Shown one piece after another: positions 1 to 5,156 of a DNA stretch of 7,632 nt. Position 1 is the stretch's first letter, and every line of letters starts with the position of its first letter. Both the position numbers and the translations under genes were made by a program. Source of the stretch: Verrucomicrobiia bacterium (GTDB lineage: Bacteria > Verrucomicrobiota > Verrucomicrobiia > Limisphaerales > DTLC01); assembly GCA_025061935.1 (NCBI GenBank), contig JANWZY010000141.1:1-7632 (forward strand), in the 5' to 3' direction. Below the pieces are notes generated by a model. It saw nothing but the letters and a program-made list of their open reading frames with translations, had not been told where the DNA came from and did not search any database.

Positions 1-1
1 G

Positions 2-235
2 CGCTACTGTGAAGCTGCCATAAATTTTGCTGCGCCGATAGGCGACATCATGCGCAGCCTAATGTATTACCACAGCTATGGCGACTACGCTTACGCCCGG
101 GAGATTTTTGAGAGTATCCCTGCCCAAGCACGGATGCAGCTTACCAAGTTTGACTACAGCCCGGCAGAGCGTGTTTGCCCGAATCGGCTCCCAATCACCG
201 AGCTTGTTCGAGAAGCGACTAGACTCTTGGCGTAA
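2..235 (+). CDS. Aldo/keto reductase (4Fe-4S type), C-terminal end, 5' partial
   Basis: Only the last 77 codons are in the window; the frame is open from base 2 to the TAA at 233-235, so the real start lies left of the edge. The peptide has the pattern typical of the C-terminal tail of iron-sulfur aldo/keto reductases: an 'APIGDIMRSLMYY.SYGDY' stretch, an 'AREIFESIPAQAR' helix, then 'DYSPAERVCPNRLPI' and a closing 'LVREATRLLA' helix. In that family (PF00248 barrel plus a ferredoxin-like tail) the protein is an NAD(P)H- or ferredoxin-linked oxidoreductase, cytoplasmic or Tat-exported; the substrate cannot be told from this tail. One oddity is seen: where relatives usually read CEAACP.G, this copy reads CEAAINFAAP, so a cluster-ligand cysteine and the proline after it appear to be replaced. 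It may therefore lack the cluster or be decaying. Identification is from remembered family pattern, not a search. Confidence 0.7.
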   Translation, partial: RYCEAAINFAAPIGDIMRSLMYYHSYGDYAYAREIFESIPAQARMQLTKFDYSPAERVCPNRLPITELVREATRLLA

Positions 236-802
236 CAACTGTTTAGCCAGCAAATCCGTTGTACAGGAGCCCCGACCTTGAGCGCTCGGTACGGGCAATA
301 AGCCGAAACGCCCAGACCAAGGCTTTGCATGAGGTCCGGGCAGAAGCCTTTGCTCTCAAGTAACCGGCCAGGTTTTTTCCGGCCTTGGCGCCATTGATTC
401 CAAAATTTTTGTCCCACCTGGGACAAAAATTTTGACAGGGTTAAAGATTGCAGACCGAGGTCTGACTCCAGCTGCGGCCTTCTTTTAGTCGAACGCGTTG
501 CATGGGCTGGGCAGTGTTTAATGCGCTTGTCGAATCTGGTTGTTTTGGATTTCGAAGTTTTCTTACAGCCGCAGAATTAACCATATAAGGCTGGCAAAAA
601 CCGCCGGCAGCCAGGTTTTTTGCTAGTTGGGTATCAAAGCGGGAAAAACAAGGCGCGATAGTCCATTCACTGGTGCGTGCACAGACTACGGTAGGTTGCA
701 GCGCGAGTGCCGAGGGCATTGACAGGCCGGATTTCGACTCCTGCCAGCATAGCGATAGCAAATCGTCGTTTTGCCTGAGCGCTTGCACTAGGCCTTGACT
801 GA
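236..802. other. Gene-poor stretch between the reductase and the ssrA promoter
   Basis: No open frame here on either strand has a recognisable product. It holds several self-complementary segments. GCCCAGACC (310-318) faces GGTCCGGGC (333-341) with one mismatch, overlapping an alternative stem AAGGCTT (319-325) / AAGCCTT (344-350). A short AACC/GGTT stem at 362-374 runs into a T6 tract (373-378) and could end transcription of the upstream reductase weakly. The large inverted repeat at 401-434 is listed separately, and CAGACC/GGTCTG forms a tiny hairpin at about 451-464. A 122-codon open frame on the - strand (441-809) overlaps the ssrA promoter and was not accepted as a gene. Confidence 0.5.
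401..434. repeat. Perfect 15-bp inverted repeat (palindrome with 4-nt spacer)
   Basis: The left arm CAAAATTTTTGTCCC (401-415) is the exact reverse complement of the right arm (420-434), separated by ACCT; the outer bases of that spacer (A416, T419) could pair too. Each arm ends in an AT-rich stretch, with the GC pairs next to the loop. As RNA it would be a strong hairpin in both directions, but no T tract follows the right arm, so it is not a textbook terminator. It could be a dispersed palindromic (REP/MITE-like) unit, a protein-binding palindrome, or a bidirectional transcript-end structure. No second copy was seen in the window. Confidence 0.75.
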
Positions 803-831
803 TCGACACACATATAGGATTTTTCTATGGT
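803..831 (+). promoter_or_regulatory. Probable sigma70-type promoter of ssrA
   Basis: A -35 like hexamer TCGACA (803-808, five of six matches to TTGACA) is followed by exactly 17 bases and a -10 like hexamer TATGGT (826-831, four of six to TATAAT). The tmRNA 5' end G839 lies 7 bases after the -10, the expected distance for the start site. A competing TTGACT at 795-800 lacks a well-spaced -10 for this start. Transcription probably starts at or near the mature 5' end, although tmRNA precursors are usually trimmed by RNase P. Confidence 0.6.
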
Positions 832-838
832 CGGATTT

Positions 839-1195
839 GGGGGCGTACCGGATTCGACCTGGCAGTTGGACCAAAGGCGGCATGCCGAGGACGATGCGTT
901 GGCCTCGTTAATCATCGCATCAACAAAAACTGCCAATGCTGAATTGGCCTTTGCGGCCTAATTGAGCCGCAACGTTCACCGGCTGACGCCTGCTAGGCCG
1001 GCTGAACGCGGCAGCAGGCTGGGGTTGCGCTGGTGCCTGCGCGGCGCGGCCCGAGATCATCTTCTGCGGGCTGGGCAGCCGGCATATCGCCGCCGGGGCG
1101 AGACCCGGTTGCTGAGATTCGAACCCCGGCTAAGCATGTAGGCGCTTTTGGTTTACCTGTTAGGGACGCGGGTTCGACTCCCGCCGCCTCCACCA
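839..1195 (+). ncRNA. ssrA: tmRNA (transfer-messenger RNA), one-piece form
   Basis: tmRNA rescues stalled ribosomes together with SmpB and tags the unfinished protein for proteolysis. The tRNA-like half is clear. A 7-bp acceptor stem pairs GGGGGCG (839-845) with CGCCTCC (1185-1191), followed by discriminator A and an encoded CCA (1193-1195). A perfect T arm pairs GCGGG (1168-1172) with CCCGC (1180-1184) around loop TTCGACT. The D-like segment has the conserved CCGGATTCGAC (848-858). Helix P2 can form between CCTGGCAG (858-865) and CTGTTAGG (1157-1164), and the conserved GCTAAGCATGTAG precedes it. The tag frame resumes at GCA 917-919 and reads ASTKTANAELAFAA, with TAA at 959-961 inside the P5 hairpin (TTGCGGC 951-957 / GCCGCAA 966-972). 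The sequence between tag and 3' half is GC-rich and should hold the pseudoknots, which were not resolved. A 5-bp hairpin at 1218-1234 after the gene is only a weak terminator candidate. The resume codon is inferred from phase and from similarity to other tags. Confidence 0.97.
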
Positions 1196-1296
1196 CTTGC
1201 CCAAACGAATTTCTGCGCGCCGGCTTCAACGGCGGCCCATCTGTAAAAATCTGTTTGCGTCGCCGGCGACATCTGCGGCGCGGCAAAAGCCTCGTC

Positions 1297-2540
1297 TCAT
1301 TGTTGAACCCCGACGCGGTAGAAGAACGGTCCGGGGCCAACGGCGTTGGTGTCCGGGTAACTTGTCGTGGGTGTTTGACCCGCAATGTTCGTCGCCAGGG
1401 TGTGGAACCGCGGCTGGGCGCCGAGGTTTGTGCTGCGTTCAAGGAAGTAAGTCCGGTTGCTCACACTTTGCCAGCGCACGATCAGACCCGAGGTCCCATA
1501 CGCCGGGGCCAACATCTTCAACACGGATGATGCGTTTGTGGGAACATTGCCGCATCGCCATTCCTGCCAGTTGTTCATGCCGTCGCCGTCTGTGTCTGAA
1601 GAATCTGCGTTGGTGTTGATCGGCAGCCTGTATCGTTGGAGCCAGGCATACGAAATCTTGCTGCTCGGCGACTGGCACTCATAAGCGCTGATGTCAACAC
1701 TGCCGGCGACAATGCGCGGGTTGCCGTCCAGGTCGGCAGTTCCAACTACACAAGCATTGTTGCCGGCATTAATGCAGGGCGAATTGGATTGCAGGCGCAG
1801 GTTGCTCCAGCCGTTGGTGCCCACAAACCGCGGTGCGTTGGTGATGTTGCGGTGTTCACCTTTCGGCATGCGCTCAGTGATGCGGTAATCCAAGTGCGAA
1901 GAGGCCGGTATGTCCGAGGCTGCATTGCAGAATACAATGCAGTCGTAAAGCGCGCTCCTAAAACGCCCCCGCCGCCCCCATAATAAAGGGCTTAAAGATG
2001 CCCACGACCGCGCAATTGAATAATGTGCCAGAACAAGTCCCGCCACCATAGGCTGTCGCTGAGTCGTTTTTCAACGTGTGACTGTAAAGCGTGCTTTTTA
2101 GACCTGCCGCCATACGAGGCTGATTTAGCATTTGTGGTACAGTTGTAATGTGGCCCCTAAATGCCCTTCTGCCGGAAATGTGTGCGGAGTTGCCAAACCG
2201 AGACGCAGTTGGCGATTACGGCATTTGTGGATTCGCAATAGACACCACTGCAATGCCAATCCTTAATCCAGTAAACAGGGGTCTTGCGCGGAGCACCACT
2301 GGTTAGTGTGGAGCCAGACCAAGCAGGCACCGTTGGTCAGGTACACACACGATGGCTCCGTCGCTGTCGGTCTTGCTCGGCACCTGCTACCCCCTTTCAT
2401 GGTGGCCTCCGGGCTATTGGCACTCCGAACTGTCACTGGCTTGTCAACCACTACACAGTGGATCGCGCCCGCATACACCACCCGGCTGTTGGTGGCATAG
2501 CCGCCCATTGGTCGCGTATATTTTGCCAACGGGTGTTTGA
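1297..2540 (-). pseudogene. Broken parallel beta-helix (choice-of-anchor Q type) surface protein gene
   Basis: The C-terminal part is an intact frame from about 1900 down to the TGA at 1297-1299. It carries the end of the beta-helix ('ALYDCIVFCNAASD'), the anchor-Q segment 'NLRLQSNSPCINAGNNA...DLDGNPRI...VDISAYE', a linker with a calcium-binding-like 'NADSSDTDGDGMNNWQEW' motif, and a C-terminal beta domain ('FLERSTNL', 'FFYRVGVQQ'). The upstream half is recognisable only by switching frames: 'KIYATNGR', then 'YATNSRVVYAG...VVVDKPVTVRSANSPEAT', then 'QVPSKTDSDGAIV', 'CVYLTNGA', 'SGSTLTSGAP...CESTNAVIANC', then 'STLYSHTLKNDSATAYGGG' and 'SGTLFNCAVVG'. Frame changes fall near 2502, 2390, 2345, 2312, 2170-2200 and 1966-1980, with a stop at 2157-2159. 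No signal peptide or start is visible upstream of about 2540, so the 5' end seems lost. Intact relatives are long secreted proteins thought to bind or act on polysaccharide; the role is not known. Several lesions sit in G runs or a GT repeat, so uncorrected indels in the assembly are the main alternative. A reading frame opening at 2049 exists but begins in scrambled sequence and is unlikely to be a real start. Confidence 0.85.
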
Positions 2541-2614
2541 TGCGCAGGGCCACTCCGAAGGCATAGGCTGTGTGCACTGCTCAATCGCTGAAGAAAATTT
2601 CGGCCACGTGTGTA

Positions 2615-2649
2615 AGTTGCAGGTGCGAAACCTGCGGGTTGCTGCAACT
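2615..2649. repeat. Nested hairpin, REP-like
   Basis: AGTTGCAG (2615-2622) pairs exactly with CTGCAACT (2642-2649) around 19 bases, and inside it an alternative stem GCAGGT (2619-2624) pairs with ACCTGC (2630-2635) around GCGAA. Two mutually exclusive stems in 35 bases recall palindromic REP-type units. It lies just upstream of the truncated 5' end of the beta-helix remnant. Copies elsewhere in the genome cannot be checked here. Confidence 0.45.
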
Positions 2650-2827
2650 GCTTTGAAGCCGTGTTATGAAGCTTCCAACGCTTCCAGCACCAGTGGGGAA
2701 TAAGTGCGCGACTGCCATTTTACCGCCGTCCGATGTTAAGGCCGACCAGAAATGCGCCGCTTCGGGCTTTGGATACGAGGTACCTGCCCTTGGCACGCTG
2801 CACTGGCTTGTCCTGTTTGTTCCGGCA

Positions 2828-2846
2828 AAAAACTGCTTTTCAGTTT
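2828..2846 (-). terminator. Possible intrinsic terminator of the propeller gene
   Basis: On the - strand, starting about 20 bases after the stop codon at 2866-2868, the stem AAACTG/CAGTTT closes a 5-base AAAAG loop, and the 3' arm runs into a T tract (five T in all, counting stem bases). Position and orientation fit a terminator for the cluster, but the stem is only 6 bp and AT-rich, so strength is doubtful. Confidence 0.4.
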
Positions 2847-2865
2847 GGGTGAAGCCATTTCCGAT

Positions 2866-4950
2866 TCATTCTGCCCAACCTGGGTAGGAGATGGTGACCT
2901 GATAATTCGAGTAGTTGTAAAGTGGCGAGCGGTTGGGTTTGTAAAGCCGGCCGGGTTTCGGGTTGTCGGACTGCGTGTAAACCCAGATTTCCCAAGGGTC
3001 CCACACCACGATTTCGTCTCTGCAATCCCCCGTGATGTCGAGTGCCGCGCAGCACAGCTCGGGGTGCCCGTCATTGGGGAACTGAACGACACACCTGCCG
3101 TGTGCATCGAACAGCCCGCCCTCGACCACGCTCGGGGACAGCATGAAATACTCGGGCGGGCGGCCCGTCCAGTTTACTGGCAGCATCATGCTTCCGTGCT
3201 GGCACGGCTCGAAGTCGGCGACGAGGTTACCGTCGGCATCGAACACGTGCACAATGCCCTGATTGCCCCAGAAATTGATTGTAACGATTTCGAGTCCTGG
3301 CAGGTCGGGCCGGAAGTCAGCAATTGACGGGTTTTGAACATGTCCGACCCGGTGGTGTTTGAGTATGCGCCCAGCCAGGTCGGCGAAGAACGCGCCTTCG
3401 TCGCTTGCGGCGCAAAAAATTTGCAGGGGCGCGTCCGGCTCGGCGCCGAGCCTGACAATGGCCACGCCGTCTGCATGGTCTTGAAGCTTCTCGTCCAGGC
3501 TCCAGAGTTTTTTGCCCGTGTGATCGAACAGCGTGTAACCTACGAGCACTTCATCGCGCCCGTCGCGGTCGATATCGCAGGCGAACGGGTAGTGGCCCGT
3601 GTTGCATTCGGCGTGCCAGAGCAGTTTGAGCTTCGAGTTGAATGCCCAGACGTAGCGGTATCTGTCTTTGAGAATGATATCCGTTGGCCGGCCCGCGCCG
3701 GACAGATCACAGAAAAAGATGCAGTCCCCCAGGATACGGCTGAACCGGTTGTAAGGTGGCTTGTTGTTTTTGGGTGTCTCGGGTGTGGGGATTTTGCGTT
3801 CGGTCTTGCCGGTCGCGCCGTCGGCGACCACAAGCTCGAAGTTCATGCAGTAAACCACCTCGTTGGTACCGTCGCCGTCCAAGTCGTGGATTTGGAACGC
3901 GACATCGCTTGTGAGGTTGTCATGCCACGGGTCCGGCTCGCCTATCTGCCACAAGATTCTGCCCTCGAACGTCACCGCGGTCAGGCAGCTTAGCTCGCTG
4001 TTCCGGTCTTTCGGCCCGTGGTGGCGGACCTGGCCGATGAGCACATCAATTTGTCCGTCGCCGTCAAGGTCACCGAACCGCAGGTTGCGGCCGACTCCGA
4101 ACCCGTCTGTGCGGATTTTTTTCCAAAGCGTCATTTTTGGGTTCGCCGCGCGCAGCTCGTCCAGCTCGCGCTCACGCTGCGCTTTGAGCCGGTTGAGCCG
4201 CGCCACTTCTGCCGCGGGGGCGGTGACTCGGACCGAGTGAAACCGCGTGGGCACGTCCGCGAGTAACCCGATTTTGCCTTCGGCGAATGTCGCGTCCTCG
4301 GCCTCGAGTGTGAGTTTACCGGCCAACTCGGCGGTGATCCGGTTCCCTCTGAGTTGTATCCTTGCGCGCAACGTTTGGCCCGGCTCCCACAAAAAATGCG
4401 CACGGGCGAGCACGACTTCATCGGCTTCGCGGAACGCGCGTTCGTGCCGCACGCGCGCTAGTACTGCATTTGTGCCTTCGACGCCGAAGAAATAGTAGCA
4501 GCGGTCGTTACGGTACCTGAAAACGACGCCGCTTTTGCCCTCGAACGATTCTGGCTCAAACACTGTTTCAACCGTGTAATCGCGCCAGAACGGGTCGCCG
4601 CCGCACAGTATCGGATGTGTGAAGCGGCGTTCCGCCGGCGTGGCCAAATATGTCTGGTACATGTATCGTTTGCCCGGTTCGCCCAGCACACGCCACGCGC
4701 GTTGCGACCCCTCGCTGCGGAAGCACGACACAGCCCAGCCGCCTTTGGGCGCAAGCTGGGGCAAGTAATGGTACTCTGCGTGCGCGCCGACCACGCCTGC
4801 TGAAAACATGCCCGGCGGCAGGCTGTTGAACCCGTCTTCAAACAACAGTTGCTCGGCCGGTGGCACGGCCGCGAGCGTTAGAACTGCAACCCCGCAAAAG
4901 ACCGGCTGAGAACTCATCCAGCAGAGTGGTCGTATTAGTTGCGTTACCAT
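2866..4950 (-). CDS. Exported protein: LamG/DUF1080-like domain plus FG-GAP beta-propeller, rhamnogalacturonan-lyase-like
   Basis: The 694-residue protein starts at ATG 4950; an in-frame GTG at 4971 and an ATG at 4917 are alternatives, none with a convincing Shine-Dalgarno (AAAGG lies 11 bases before 4950). A signal peptide is visible at residues 1-32 (hydrophobic VFCGVAVLTLAAV, then PPA). Residues ~33-245 look like a jelly-roll of the LamG/3-keto-disaccharide-hydrolase kind ('DYTVETVFEPESFEGKSGVVFRY', 'EGKIGLLA'). A charged helix (~248-272) links to a propeller (~275-694) with calcium-binding-type FG-GAP/VCBS loops: DLDGDGQID (294-302), DLDGDGTNE (356-364), DLSGAGRPTD (415-424), DIDRDGRDE (459-467) and DITGDCRDE (638-646). 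The last blade ('DEIVVWD..EIWVYT', 'RLY', 'YNYSNYQVTISYPGW') resembles the C-terminal end of PL11-type rhamnogalacturonan lyases, but the relation is distant and no catalytic residue can be named. It follows the GH67 gene on the same strand after ~200 bases and is probably co-expressed. Likely acts on, or binds, plant cell-wall polysaccharide outside the cytoplasm; the activity is unknown. Confidence 0.88.
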   Translation of the reverse strand: MVTQLIRPLCWMSSQPVFCGVAVLTLAAVPPAEQLLFEDGFNSLPPGMFSAGVVGAHAEYHYLPQLAPKGGWAVSCFRSEGSQRAWRVLGEPGKRYMYQTYLATPAERRFTHPILCGGDPFWRDYTVETVFEPESFEGKSGVVFRYRNDRCYYFFGVEGTNAVLARVRHERAFREADEVVLARAHFLWEPGQTLRARIQLRGNRITAELAGKLTLEAEDATFAEGKIGLLADVPTRFHSVRVTAPAAEVARLNRLKAQRERELDELRAANPKMTLWKKIRTDGFGVGRNLRFGDLDGDGQIDVLIGQVRHHGPKDRNSELSCLTAVTFEGRILWQIGEPDPWHDNLTSDVAFQIHDLDGDGTNEVVYCMNFELVVADGATGKTERKIPTPETPKNNKPPYNRFSRILGDCIFFCDLSGAGRPTDIILKDRYRYVWAFNSKLKLLWHAECNTGHYPFACDIDRDGRDEVLVGYTLFDHTGKKLWSLDEKLQDHADGVAIVRLGAEPDAPLQIFCAASDEGAFFADLAGRILKHHRVGHVQNPSIADFRPDLPGLEIVTINFWGNQGIVHVFDADGNLVADFEPCQHGSMMLPVNWTGRPPEYFMLSPSVVEGGLFDAHGRCVVQFPNDGHPELCCAALDITGDCRDEIVVWDPWEIWVYTQSDNPKPGRLYKPNRSPLYNYSNYQVTISYPGWAE

Positions 4951-5156
4951 GCTGGGGAAAGCCTTTCGCACCGGTTGCGCGCTGTCAACTGCGCGCGTTG
5001 CTGATCAATGGCGAGCCGCTCGGATCGCGCTGTTTGACCATGGTCCCGACTCACTGGCCTAGTGCACGAACGCGACTATCCAATTTTGTGCCGATCTCGC
5101 CACCTCAGCGCCAGCGAGGTATCGAGCTTCAAACCCGTCAGCTTTTTGAGGTCGCG

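Larger units (their letters stand above)
2541..2865. other. Intergenic stretch between beta-helix remnant and propeller gene
   Basis: No gene is recognised here. It contains a nested hairpin (2615-2649) and a small terminator-like hairpin (2828-2846), both listed separately. Open frames on both strands (for example + 2666-2887 and - 2736-3107) overlap the downstream end of the propeller gene or lack any family signature, and are treated as chance. If the beta-helix gene once had an N-terminal signal peptide, it should have been encoded here, but none can be read. Confidence 0.45.

Noticed and set aside
441..809. 122-codon open frame on the - strand
   Set aside because: It overlaps the ssrA promoter, has no ribosome binding site or family signature, and its composition looks random.
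667..936. 89-codon - strand open frame over the ssrA 5' half
   Set aside because: It overlaps the tmRNA gene, which explains the sequence fully.
1218..1234. CGCCG/CGGCG hairpin after ssrA
   Set aside because: The stem is only 5 bp with no real T tract, too weak to call a terminator.
1259..1270. 12-bp palindrome GTCGCCGGCGAC after the beta-helix remnant
   Set aside because: It has no loop or T tract, and short GC palindromes are expected at this base composition.
993..1530. Open frames on both strands across the ssrA 3' half and the beta-helix gene end
   Set aside because: High GC gives long chance frames; the tmRNA and the pseudogene account for the signal.
1636..1983. 115-codon + strand open frame
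   Set aside because: It is the antisense shadow of the beta-helix C-terminal region.
2666..2887. 73-codon + strand open frame before the propeller gene end
   Set aside because: It overlaps the propeller gene end in antisense and shows no recognisable family pattern.
2752..3993. Long + strand frames of 191 and 219 codons
   Set aside because: Both lie antisense inside the propeller gene, whose - strand frame has clear repeats and a signal peptide.
4977..4996. GCGCGC inverted repeat with TTGACA on the - strand between GH67 and propeller genes
   Set aside because: Considered as a promoter for the propeller gene, but no -10 like hexamer is found at 15-19 bases from the TTGACA and the sequence there is GC-rich.
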